Part shown: positions 25,151-37,085 of the stretch, in pieces
Numbering within the stretch: position 1 is the stretch's first letter
Layout: the number at the start of each line of letters is the position of its first letter
NCBI RefSeq assembly: GCF_028389875.1
Contig: NC_084665.1
Coordinates: 126,395,602 to 126,459,601 of the forward strand
DNA length: 64,000 nt
Source: Rhea pennata
Taxonomy: Eukaryota > Chordata > Aves > Rheiformes > Rheidae
Direction: 5' to 3'
Notes under the pieces: generated by a model
Databases searched by the model: none
What the model saw: the letters and a program-made list of their open reading frames with translations, nothing else
What the model was told of the DNA's origin: nothing
Made by a program: the position numbers and the translations under genes

Positions 25151-28100
25151 CACTTTTCAGTGGGAACAAACCCTTTCTGGCTGCTGTGGGTCTCCTCCCT
25201 GCCAGCCGTCATTTCAGCATGCTGGTCCTGTTGCTGTTATTTGTGTTTCAGATCTCCTCCACTTTCAAATGCCCATTGAAACGTTACCTCTTTGGAGGGG
25301 ATCGATACAACAGAAAAAAGAGCAGAATGGGAGGAATGTGGCTTCTCCCGTGCTCTGGGCTTGTAACAGCTCTGCAGCCATTAGGTGTTTGTTTGCAAAA
25401 TCTGGCTAGGAGACACTGCAGAAAGAACAAATCAGCCTCGTAGAAATTTGGTCTTTTTAGGGGGGGAGGGATGGAGGGGGATGCTTACTACATGCTTGTT
25501 TTATATATATTAAATAATAACAAAGCGTAAGACAGATCGGCATTGCAAGCACCTAGGAGAAAGCAGGTTTGAGTACAGCGCTTGGATGATTAGCACCCGG
25601 GCGGCTGTTTAGGCGAGTAATTGGATGGGACAAGGAGCATGTAAAGGGGATTAGGGCAGCCAAAGGACTGACCCCCGTCCCCTGATCACTTTAACTTGGA
25701 GCCTGGGGGGTCTCAAGCAAGTGCTGGCCCCTGACGCTACAGGGGCTTGAAGGGGCTCAGTGGCGGCAGAATGAATCTCAGCGAAGCCAGAAAGAGGGTT
25801 TTTTTCCTAAAATATACCCTTCAGCCTGCTGCTTTCTATGCTGCATTTAGGGAAAAATAACTCCATGTGGCAGTCTCCTGGGAAGAGAGCATTTCTCAGC
25901 CTGATCTGGCTCAATCCCAAGGAGCCCCAGCCCTTCACATTACTCGCGGTGTGGTGGTACTGGTACAGAGGTCCCTGCCTGCTCTGCATGTTCTTCTCTT
26001 TGGTGAAACGCAGCTATGTTTGGGGTGGCAGCAGGGAAAACAGGGGAAGGAAGTAGCTCTGATAAATCACAGGTGCTTCAGGAGCATTTTAGGCGCAGAC
26101 TAGGCCTGCCCTCTCCATGATTAGCTCCCAAGACCTGGAGATCCCAAGATCTGCAGGAATTCTGGGGTAGCACATGGAAAAGCAACTTCTGCTTATAGTC
26201 CCTGGCTCCCTCTGGATTTCCACTGGCTTTGCCAGGAGATGGCTAGCATGGATCGGATTTCCTCACCAAGAAGGTGTCAACTGTCCAGTTCTGTTAAATC
26301 ACTTTCCCCCTTAGGATAAAAATACCTTGTTTCAGTGGATGGGCTGAGAGTCAGTGCTGCCTCTCTCTTCCATGCCTGAAGGGTGGGCTGAATCTCCAGC
26401 TGCTGTGACATCTCCCAGTTTGCCAAGGTTTCCCACTCATTGAGGGATTGTTCTGCAGGGGTGTCAAACATCTGGCAATGCCTGGGTTGAGGGGAGCTGG
26501 GCTGGTTTGAAAATGGAGCTGTCAAGGTCCATCAAAATCAGACATCAGTCTCAGGTCTGTTTCCTTGATGGAGCCTGACCAGTTTCCATGTGGCAGAGGC
26601 AGGAGGAATCAGCTGTAGCTAGGCAGGAAGGGACAGATAGATGTATCAAAGCAGTTTCTGACACTGTCAGTGAGACTTGAAAACAGCAGGGAAACTTAGG
26701 GTAAGGAGTACAAACTAGTCCCTACTGCCATCAGCATCTGGAGTCGCAGGACTCGTGTGCGCCTGGGTCAGGCCCAGGGTGGTCTCCGACCTTTGAGGGA
26801 ACAGGACACATGCTCTGAGAGCGGCTTGAACAAACTCTGCCTTTTTTTGTCCTCAGCAGCTCTCCACATTTGCAGCCTGCCCTGCCTTCCTAGGCTCTGG
26901 GGGAGAAAAGGAGCTGCACTGTACAATGCCAGCATGACCATGGACTGTTGCCCACTCCAGTGCAGCTAAGGAGGGGCCTCATAGCTGCAGACAGTGCCTA
27001 CAGGACAAGGATAGTCTCCTTACCTCCCCCCTTGGCACCTCTTTGCATCTCTACTCTGCTTTTCTTGTCTATTAGGTGGACAGGATGCAGTTCTCTGCAG
27101 CTCATCCCTCCTCTCTTCCTTGCATTGGTTGAGTTTTTGTGTTTTTTCCAGGGGCCATTTGGGCAGAAAGAAGTGTTGGGGGAAATCTTCATCTACTACA
27201 GATCATACATGACTGGAAAACCCCTTTTCTTCACCCTTGTCCACATAAGTCTGGGAATGACACATCCTAAGATGCAGCCCTTCTGCTCACCTTAGCATCT
27301 GAGTCATCTGAGAGGTCCTTGGGTTTTATTCCTGACAATAGACTTACAGGAATATCAGTTGCACTCAGGATCCCATTAAATGAGTTGCTTTACCAGTGTC
27401 AGCCCACAGTGTGGGGCTGTGGTGTGACCATCTCACAAAACCAGCCCCAGAGCCTTGCAATATGGATCATCACAGGGACAGAAACTCACAACTTGGCTCA
27501 CAGCAAGACCACTTAAGATCAGTTTGGAAGCTGTCTCCAGACCTGCCTAGTACTAGTAAATACAATACTATCAGGACTGTGGCAATGACATTCAGTCAGC
27601 TCTACTACCTAAATGTTAGCATGGCCCCTGCCACAGTCTGGTCCAGACTAACTAGTGTTCTGGACCAGGTCAGTAGCAAGAAATTCTCTCTCTCTCTCTC
27701 TCAAACAGGGTGGCTGCATTCAAGCTGCTTTTTTGGGATAGTGATAGTTGACCTGTGCCAAAATTGCATCAACATGGATGATAGAGGGACAGTGCTTGGG
27801 TCTCCCCTGTTTTTTTTTTTTAATATATCAGGCTGGAAGTTTGGTTAGCAGGCTTGTGAAGGGACACAGTCAACATAGGTAGCCCTCCAGTGATGCCAGA
27901 CCAGGACCTGCATTTCGTGCACTCCTGCTTATGATGCCCAACTTGGTGACTCTGTTGTCCTCATCTTTCTCTGAAAGAAAGGCCAAGCAAAACACAGCTG
28001 AGTATGGCACACCCCTCATTTGTTTTGCCCCCTTGGATCCCTGTCCCCACAGGAAGGTGCCCAGCACTCCCTCTGCTGTCACAGTGGGATTAGGCATGGG

Positions 28101-31100
28101 CAGTTTGTTGGTGGAGACCCCAAAACATCTTGCGTTTTGGGAGCCTGGGGGTGATAGGGAAGCAGCCAACATGAAGTCAAGGGCACCCTCTGGCATGAAT
28201 GCTTAGCAAGGCCAGAAGATCCCCCTGGGCAGGTGCAGACAGGATCAAATTCCATGACAGATTCAGGATTTGGCTGCCCACAGCTGACACCATAAGCATC
28301 CCTGTCCATCCTGTCTCTTGGCTGTGCCTACTAGGTTGAGAGCATCTCATCCTCAGGGCATTGATTTCATCAGGGGCTTCTGTCTGGAGGGAGTCCAGGC
28401 TTCAAGATCAGGCCCCTGGAGTGACCAGTCTTGCTGGTATCTTCTCCTTTTGGGTGGGGGGGAGGGAAGCTGAAAGTCACTTAGGGACAAGCAAGAAGGG
28501 CATTTGGGAACCAGATCAGTTTTATGCGGGAGCATAGTTACAGAAACCAGTCATACAGCCACGAAGTCACCAGAGTCCATGCTGCATAACCTCTCACCTC
28601 CTTAGGAAGGTTATTTTGGCGTGGAGAAAGGAATTATTCAGCAACAGTATCCCTGCATGAAAACCATCTGCTCCAGAGAGCCGACATGTCGGCCTCTCCT
28701 GAGTATCTTCTTACCTTGTCCATGTCCCCCGGGCCTAGGCAGTGCTGCTGCCTGGAGGATGCTCTGGAGCCCCAACTCACTGCGTGCAGCAGCCAGGGAG
28801 GTGGTGGTGGAGCTGGAGTCCTCCCGTACTCCATTGCTATGGCAACCCCCTTGCAAAAGCATCTCCTCCTTGCAGCCCACTGCCAACCTGCTGCAGACCA
28901 GCCAGCAGGGTCCCGGCTCCCAGCTGTCCTTGGCATGATGCTTGTGAAGCTGAGCCTGTGCTGGTTAAGAAATCAGGCAGTGCTGGGGAGAAGAAGATGG
29001 GCTGAGTACTTGTCATTGTCCTCTTTTTCTACCTGTAAGTCAAATGTGCACCCGGACTGGCCATTTTGCTCATGAAAAGAGAATATCACCAGTTGTTCAG
29101 CTGCTGCTGCTGCTGGAGCAGCATATCAGGGTACCTGATTATTCCCTACTCTGCTACCCTGCAAGGGTCAGCTATCTTTGCCATCCCCGTCTTTTAGGCT
29201 TCAGGAAGGAAGGCAAAATCCGCTCTCACCCCATCGGGCATGTACACACTGTATCATGTCAGTCCCCCATCTCTCGACTCCATCTCTCAATATCCATCTT
29301 ATTTTTTCAGGCTGCCATTTCAGCTGCAGGGTCCATCTCACTCACAAGGACCTAATGCAGGAGGTTTTCAGATGTCTCCATCCCAGCTGCTCACCTCAAC
29401 CTGTCCCATAATCGCAGAAGAGCTTGGAGAGCTAGAGGATGTTGTTAGCAGGTGCAGTTTACTTTAGGGTTTCCATTGGTAGGGTCGAGCGGTATTTGCA
29501 TGGCCCATGGAGCTATGAGGTTTGCAAATCCAGAAGTAAATGCCTGCAAACAGTCAGGTGAACCATATCCCAGACACTATGGATAATATGGTATATCCCT
29601 GCACAGATTATAGTCAGAGCGTAGGCACCGAGATGAAATGGAGACATTTGAAGACACAGGAGGCTGATTTCTGTTAGTCTCTGAAGATCCTCAGAGCTTT
29701 CTTCCAAAGGCCAGTGGCATGAACTGCGTATTTAGCAAAAGGGAAACTGAGGCACAGAAGGGGCTAAAGTGTTTTTTTGAAGATCATTAGCAGGCCAGAC
29801 TATGACCACTATCCTGCTTATCACATGCCAGAATAAGGGTCATCCACAGTCCCACAGGTACCCCTTCATCCAGCAAAAGGAATTCCTTCAGGCTGGGCTT
29901 TGTCACATACTGCAGCTCTTTTTTCTTCTCAGGGACTAGATGAGCAGAATGCTACAGACTCTTACAATCACTGCTGCTCTTCTGCATAAATAAACAGTAT
30001 TAGGATAAACTAATGTCCATTAGGAACAGTCAAGGCAGAGGAGTAATTTGTTCTCTGCACCTCTGTCTTAGCTAGATGTTTTATTTATTCTGTTTTTTTC
30101 CTCCACTCTCAATCCTCAGTGTTTCTTCCTTCTTTTTTCCCTTCTTCTTCTAGACTTCTTGCTGTTCAGTGTGTCGCCCTCCAAAGCACTGAATACCCTT
30201 AGCCCTGTTTGAATTTAACAGGTTGTAATTGTGCTGTTCCAGCACCCAGCAAACAACATTGCTTCCTGAAAGGTTCAAAGCTGACCAGAGTTCAGAGCGC
30301 TGATAGGAAGGAACAAACTTAACAAAACTTTTCAGACACATAAAACTCCTGCAGTGCAAAAGGCTGTGCTTAGCATCATTTTGTGCAATCTCTCTTTTGA
30401 CTGTGAAGAACAGCATCTGAATTGTATTATTTTCTATCATTAGTGAGGACAAAGCCAAGCTTTTCTCCCAGACCATTCCACCTTCTTCTGCCTTATATTA
30501 CTTCCCCTAACATGCCTGCTTTGCAAGGGGATGTTCACCATGGCTCTTTTGACCTCTGCTTTAATGCATAATGCATGGGCAGAGACATGTGTGGGTGTGT
30601 GATGGGGAACAGGTCTGCGGCATCTGCTTCAAGGATAGAGAAATGGCTGCAGTGTGAAGCTCAGGTGACAAATAGTGCTGTTGCGTCTGGCTTCCTAGAG
30701 CAGAGGACTCCTCATGAACTGTAAAAGTTGCACCTGGCTGGGGAAAGGGGAAAATTAGCTGTCCCGACCTGCAAACTCGCAAAAGCCAGGCCCCAGGACA
30801 TGTGAGCTAGGTCAATCTTGGCATGGTGGGACTTCACATCCAGTTTGGTTTGATAGCTCTGTTTTAGCTCCAAGTGGCTGCGTGCTTCTGCTGCTCCCTT
30901 TGCATAGTACCTAACGATCTTGTAGCCTGCAGGGTAGGGTAAGCTCACTCTTCTGACGGAAGTCTAATTCAGCAAAGATACTGAAGGGTACTGAAGGGTT
31001 TTTGTTGACTCATTTACCCAAACTGGCACAGCCTAAGCCTTCGGGATAAATAAATTTCCTGCAAGGAAGGGCAAGAACACATGGGCAAATGTGCCAGGTG

Positions 31101-33827
31101 GAGACAGGAGTAGGCCCTCACCATTTGGGTATCAATCTCCTATTTCGCTTAATTAGGCATGTCATGAACCTACTAGCAATGACTAGTAATGTCTAATGAA
31201 GACAAATCAAGAGTTAATCACTTAAATTCCCTTGCTCAGGCTGGGCTAGGGGAACATTGAGCCTGGGGCAGAGAGTCTAGGAGAATACTGTTGATTTGAG
31301 CAACAAGTCAGATTTGTTTCTGCAAACTAGCTAGCTCTCAGGCAGCAAACAGGTTTGCATTTCAGCCTCTCATACAGAAATTTTTCACACGCTTACCACT
31401 TTCAGATCTCTTTCTACAGTAGATCTTTGACCCAAGTCCAAGGTATTGATAGGAAATCAGAGGCAGCTCCCTTGTGTTGTTTTTGAGTTTGGGCAGGCTG
31501 AGGAACAGACATTCCTATTTAGGGAGAATCTCTATAGAGAGTTAAAGGAAAGTTTCGTGTTGCACCAGGGAGGAGGTGAAGGATGGATTGGAAGGGTGCC
31601 ACTTTCAGAGCAGAAAAATCAAATCCATCATCAGCTCCAGCAAGCTTTGGAACAGGGAGGAGAGGTGCATTGCTCACAGCAGGGTCGCAGCAAAGGGACC
31701 GCTCCAGCTGCCGTGGTGCTTTCAAGGCTCCGTGCTGTAAACGTTAACCTGACTTATACCCCGAGCACAAATAGCAATAACTTCTTCTGCTCTGAGGATT
31801 TTATACATACAGAAGACACAAGACAAAAAAAGTCTGTAGGGGCTCTGCATTGTAGTTGTGGAGTTCCAAAAATTTAGCCCTACAATAGATATATTATCCC
31901 TGTTAGGGACTGCCAAAATCAGCAGCCTGATAGGGAGCTGCGGCTGTCTCACCTCTACAGGGCTGCTGCATTTGGCAGCTCCTGAGAATCCTCATCTCAG
32001 TGTAGGGAACAAAAACTCAGAGGCAAATCCTTTAAAATCTTTAAGTGTTTCACTTTATTGATTTTAGCGGGCTAGAAGTAGCCTGTTGAACTTCTAGGCA
32101 CGTGAAATTCATTGATATGCCCTCAGCTTTGCAGAGCATCAGTTCAGGAGCTGGCATATAGTCTGACTCTCCAAAAGGGCAGCACTCTGCATTTACCTCC
32201 ACGTGATCTTTTGTCAACAACAAAAAAAAGAATATTGTTGCTGCTCCAGAAGTGAGAATTGTTGGCTTCAACCTGATATAGTGTCTCGGTTTGCTCCTGC
32301 TCCCCGTAAAACTCTCATTAACATAAATAAGAGCAGGAACAAGACCGCAACATGACTAATTCTCCACCTCCAGACTGTCTGTGTGTACATTATCAACTAT
32401 TCATTCAGCTCATGTTCCTGCACACAACTGTGGGATAAATCTTGCTCTCTGTTAGTGTTTATTTTAAATTGAATCTTCTTACTGAAAAGGTTTGAGAGGC
32501 ATAATTATGGTCTAGATTTCAGAATTACACGTGTCTTTGGGGGCGTAAATAGAAGGAAAAAGAATAGCTGAGCAACTCATATTACTGTGTTTTAGTGCAT
32601 CCAGCTAGAAAACTCCATACATCCTGACTGATCTTTCTGGGTATGTTACCAGGAAGGCAAAAAGTATTTGGTTTGTATTATACGTGTATATGAGACAAGA
32701 TCTATTCCCAGCTCAGCCACAGATGAACGTGTGACCTTGAGAAAGTCTCTTATCTGATCCTTCCATTGAATAAATGCAGAAGCTGGTGCACTTAGCTCTT
32801 GCAGAGTTGCTCAAGTCTTTTGTCTCTCAGGGTCTCATGGAGACAGGTATAATTAGCCCAACTTTGCAGAGAAGGAAACTGCAGCACAGACTGTGAACAT
32901 AGTTTCTCTGAGCCCATGTGTGATGTCCAGATGAGAACTTGGGATGAAAACTCCTGGTTCCTGAGTGCCAATCCACTGTCAAGGTGTTTTTGAGACTCTA
33001 CACAGCATCTTGCCATGCTCAGAAACCCACGTAGTGTGAGGGCTGCGCCTGTCAGGAGACGTGTGTGTCCAGGAGAGTGAGTGGAAAAGGCCCCCTGGAT
33101 ACACCTGTCCTGGTGAATTAAACAGTGCCAAGACACGAGCACTGCTGCCCCAGCACAGTTCAAGATTTAATATGGGTTAACCCACTTTTTCCAGCTCTCC
33201 TTTTGGCTCAAACTCTTGGGAGATGTTTAAACTAAGTCTCGCTTCATCTGTCTCTGTTTTCCCTATCTGAAGAAACTACCAGCCAGAAAATCATCAAAAT
33301 GGCACATAGAGACCAGGAAATACCCCAACCCCCACAAACAGCCATTGCTGGCTCTGGAGGATATTAGGTTATGCAATATAGCCCCGGAAGGGCATGTGAA
33401 CATGTCCTGGCCTTTTTGGAAACCCTTTCACGGCTTCTTGACTTAAGATTGGAGATGTAAGTAACCAGAGCTTCTCTGAAACCTAAAGCTTGTCTGTTCC
33501 TGCCCAAAAAGCAGTCAGATAGCTGAGGTGAGGTAACACTCCCTAAGAACAGCTTGGCACTGTGCCTTTTCCAAAGCCCTCACTCCCTCCACTCCAGCCT
33601 GCTTGCAGGAAGAGCCATCTCTCCCTTCTCCGTCCCTCTTGCGTCTCATCATCAAAACCAACTCTCTGCCTTTGTTCTAGGTGTTCATCCAGGGCCAGCA
33701 CGGTGCCTGAAAGGGAGACCCTGTTGATGTGGCTGTCCTCCAAGGGACTGTGTCTGGCACACCGCAGGAGTGCAGGCGAGCAGGCTTGGCTCTGAGGATT
33801 TCCCACTCCAGCTCTTGTCCTTTTCAG
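25151..33827. other. Non-coding; probable 5' intron or upstream region of FAM167A
   Basis: No coding exon was recognised. If the promoter lies in the CpG-rich zone to the left, this stretch is the first intron of FAM167A. It contains a short CT microsatellite (27686-27702) and an octamer ATTTGCAT at 29494-29501. A tandem near-repeat of ACTAGCAATG and ACTAGTAATG lies at about 31180-31200. An alternative acceptor-like site, TTTGTTCTAG, ends at 33680. Confidence 0.4.
27686..27702. repeat. (CT)n microsatellite
   Basis: About eight and a half uninterrupted CT units in non-coding DNA. It is a simple repeat with no sign of function. Confidence 0.9.
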
Positions 33828-33856
33828 CCCACCTCTATGCTGTTTGACACCCAGAG
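33828..33856 (+). other. FAM167A: FAM167A 5' UTR end, behind a splice acceptor
   Basis: A pyrimidine-rich run (CTCTTGTCCTTTTCAG) ends in AG at 33826-33827, leaving 29 bases of 5' UTR before the start codon. The spacing suits the non-coding first exon(s) known for FAM167A in mammals. A second, upstream acceptor-like site ends at 33680 and would give a longer leader. The real acceptor needs transcript data. Confidence 0.5.
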
Positions 33857-34228
33857 ATGTCTCTCCCTAAAATCCAAATAGAAGAGGCATTGGAGAGCAC
33901 AGACACCAGCTCAGGGGGTGCTGTTCCTCCCGATGATCACCTGAGGAGCCTCAAGGCATTGACGGAGAAGCTGAGGCTGGAAACCAGGCGCCCGTCCTAC
34001 TTGGAGTGGAAGGCAAAGCTGGAAGAGCAGGCATGGAAAAGCCCCCAGCCAGCTGGAGAGGAAGAGGTGAACGAGGCCAAAAAGACCACAGAGGAGACTA
34101 TCCCTCTAAGGAAAGTGCAGCTACAGCTCAGTGGGAGCTCTTCCCAGGACAAGGTGACTCTTACCTCAGGGAAAATAGGTGATTTTGAGAGCATCGATGA
34201 AGCTTTGACTTGGCTCAGGAAGGAGCTG
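33857..34228 (+). CDS. FAM167A: FAM167A (DIORA-1), first coding exon, residues 1-124
   Basis: FAM167A is a small, largely disordered, soluble protein of the FAM167 (DIORA) family. The human FAM167A-BLK locus is associated with lupus and Sjogren's syndrome, and the protein has been linked to non-canonical NF-kappaB signalling in leukaemia; its basic biochemical role remains unclear. Seen here: an acidic, variable N-terminus (residues 1-24), then the family block DDHLRSLKALTEKLRLETRR at 26-45 with SYLEWKAKLEEQAW at 47-60. A low-complexity acidic and polar linker follows (about 61-108), then the start of the second conserved block, SIDEALTWLRKEL, at 112-124. The start is set by a purine at -3 and by an in-frame TGA at 33845-33847, 12 bases upstream. 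The exon ends in CTG followed by GTAAGT at 34229, phase 0. If unspliced, the frame would run 20 codons further to a stop at 34289-34291. The linker is where it differs most from the mammalian protein. Confidence 0.97.
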
Positions 34229-35650
34229 GTAAGTGGTTTCCTGTCTCTGTTAGACTGTGCTCTTCCAAAAGAAAAAAAAAAGAAAGAATAAGAATACAAG
34301 TGATTCCTTGTTCCCTCTTGTCTTCAGCCACAGGTGAATATGCAACAATCAGTCATTGCTTTTTCTGTGGCTGGCAGGAGCAGGAGCAGCCCAAGGAAGG
34401 GAAAGGTGCATGGCAGAGCATCTGTAAGGATCTAAAGTCCAAGTGTTTGCCTAATAATTCACTGCCTTCTTTTAAACTCATATCTTTCTGGGGTTTCTAA
34501 CATCCTGTAGTAACCTGCTACCTCTAGTTCATTTCTGCACTGTGGGACCAAGTGTTTCCTTTCGTCTGAAGCTGTTGTGGAATCCTCATGTTGTAATAGT
34601 ATAATAAGTAAAAAAAATTATTCTTTCCTCCGCTGTATGCATGATGCTCGAGCCTTATCTCAGACCCTTCTTCAGCCAGTCTTTATAGGTTCATTGTCTA
34701 TTGAGTCCTTCATTAGAAGGTTCATTAGTTTGCCACCTCCATGTCCCAACTTTGGTCCCTGTATTACACATATTGGACATTTATTTCTGGTAATTATGAA
34801 GTAAAAGGTACTTGTAAGGTGAGACGGCAGCTGCCTACAATACGCTGTCAGGGTAATGGTTTCAGCTGTTACAGTTGGGGACACGAAGTCCGACTGTCAA
34901 TAGGGATGAAATTGGAAGGACTGGAGACCTCCCAAAGTGAGAGGAAGGCTGGTGGTTTTTTGAGGGGACAGTGCTAGTGGGAAGGCCAGAACTGTGCCAC
35001 AACCTTCACTGCCTTCCTCCGTGCACTTCGGTGGGAGGAGAAAATGCTATTCCAGGAGATGAAAACAAGACACAAATGCTATGCCTATGCTGGGAAAATA
35101 AACAGAGCCAAGGCACGGGTCCTGATTTTCTATATGTCAGGTTGCTGTCACGGTCCTTGGCACATATTTGTCCTGGGCCAACCAGCCTTGATCCAGGCAG
35201 CTGCCAACCCAGTTCAGCAATCAGCAGAGCCTGAGGACAGGAGGAAGACTGATAGCAGTATGTCTCTGTGATTCTGTGATTTTCTGGAGGCCAAGGGAGG
35301 TTAATAGCACAGACACGGCTGTATCGCAGCAGCTGCTTGAGCCCTGGTGTTCTTCACAAGTGTAGATGCAAGTAGAGAGACCGAGTGGTTTTCTCCAGGT
35401 TGAAGAGTAGGTGCCACAAGCCCCCCACCTCCCCTGCAGTAACCACTGATACTTCCTTCTTATTGTAATGAAAACAGTTTAATTATATGGCCCAGGTGCC
35501 TGGGAACCAGATACAAGTGATATCATGTGACAGTTTCTGTTGTCTGTTTGCTTGCGACTCCCATCTCTATTTGCAACGGTCCTGAGAGCAGCAATATCTG
35601 CCACACTGAGGGTCCTTCAAGACTGGGAAAGTGCATATGGTTCAGATGCA

Positions 35651-35678
35651 CTTGTGCAAATGTTCTTGTGCAAATGTT
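35651..35678. repeat. Perfect two-copy 14-bp tandem
   Basis: The unit CTTGTGCAAATGTT occurs twice back to back with no mismatch, inside the FAM167A intron. It is a small recent-looking local duplication. Each unit contains the word TTGTGCAAA, which resembles a C/EBP-type site, though this is only a motif resemblance. Confidence 0.85.
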
Positions 35679-36954
35679 TTGCTTTTGATAAGTACTAAAA
35701 GTCTTTGAGGAAAACTTCTTATGCAAACTAGTAACTAATATATTTTTAAAAAGTCTCTGCAACCCTCACTCCAAAGAATATTTGTCAACTTTTTGTTGCT
35801 GATGCTCTATAGCCCAGCTAGACTGATCTGTAGATTATTTACAGAAGTCATTTGGAATGTCACCATTTTTGGTAATTTGAAATGTTTCTCAGGACCTTGT
35901 CTTTTGGAGATGAATACAGTACTTTCAGGAATCTAGGAGTACTACAACAAGTTTTGAGCTGATCTCCCAAATCATTCAGTGCTATGGAGAATATCAGCTC
36001 TTGATGTCAGACTGGGATTGAGGTCCATGCTTGCATCCGTGATGAAATCTTAAATTCATAGTGTACTTGGTGTAAAACACAAGATCTCCATCTCCAGACC
36101 TCAAAAGGCAGTAAGGAGCATATTTCCCTTCTCAGAGCCCCAGCTTTAAACAGTTTTGGTTTGTTCTTTGGGATTCTGCCCATAATAGAAGTATAAATTT
36201 TCCTGGAGCCTGATTCTATCCTTTAGACTGGGGTGTGGTATATAAACCACCATTTGCTGAAAACTAAAAGTTTAAACTTATTAAAAAAAAGCAAAGCAAA
36301 CCCTAACTGTTCCTCACTTTCCATTTTCTTTTCTCTTAATTATACTAGTCTTCACTGGATCTGGATGTGACTCATGTAATTTAGAACAATTTCACCCAAA
36401 GAGAGAGCATGCATCTGACTGACCGCACAACTAAATAGCTATGCTGGAGGCACTGTTTTTGGGTAACAGCTGTCAGCAGACAGTCAGAACATAGCTCATC
36501 TGTAGTTTACCAGTACGAGGGAAAACAAAGATGCATTTTACGTTATGTTTGAAGGATGAAACCCAGATCCTGTTGGAATAAATGAGCAGGCTTCCATTCA
36601 CTGCAAGACAGCAGGACTTCGGGGCTGAAGCCCATCTCGTTTACTATTGGCATGTTAGTAAAGCAAATGGGAATCCTTTGGAGCAGGATATGGTTATGTC
36701 TAGGTGTCTACATCTGTTAAAGCAGGAACCAAAGCCAGAAAAGACAGCATCCCTCAGGTAACACTCTGCTCTGAGCAGCTAGGCAGGACTCCAGCACCAG
36801 ACCCCTCAGGTAGGGCCAGCCTATGAAGTGGGGAATGAATTCTTCTGGTCTGGTTTAATGTATGGCCCCAGAGGCCTGGGAGCATCACGTAACCCAGCCT
36901 CATCCCAAGCAACCAGGTATAAAAGTAGCATAGCAGAGGAGAGAACATTTATAC

Positions 36955-37085
36955 CAGCACAAACAGTGCCAAGACCTGTTCCCCTGTTACTGGGAGTGGT
37001 CCCTGGTTAGGGACCCTGCCCCAACTCATAAACTATGCCTGGAAGTTATCTGAGTCAGCGGTAGCTGGTTGGAGTCAAAATTGTG
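36955..37085. repeat. Unclassified dispersed repeat, copy A
   Basis: This segment shares ordered words with 50342-50462: AAACAG, GCCAARACCTG, GGAGTGGTCCCTGG, TGCCTGG, TGTGCCA and GACTATGCT, with indels between them. A perfect hairpin sits inside, with GGTCCCT at 36998-37004 pairing with AGGGACC at 37009-37015. A TATAAAAG word lies upstream near 36918 and an AATAAA word downstream near 37105, which would also fit a decayed solo LTR. No TG...CA ends or target duplication were established, so the class is left open. Confidence 0.45.

Noticed and set aside
24808..25443. Longest ORF in the window (211 codons, plus strand)
   Set aside because: No recognisable domain, low-complexity composition, an overlapping opposite-strand ORF, and a length that chance alone can give once or so in 64 kb, more so in CpG-rich DNA.
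1..33000. BLK coding exons on the minus strand
   Set aside because: Looked for SH3, SH2 and kinase signature words in minus-strand frames and saw none; in mammals the coding exons lie far from the first exon, so absence here is plausible.
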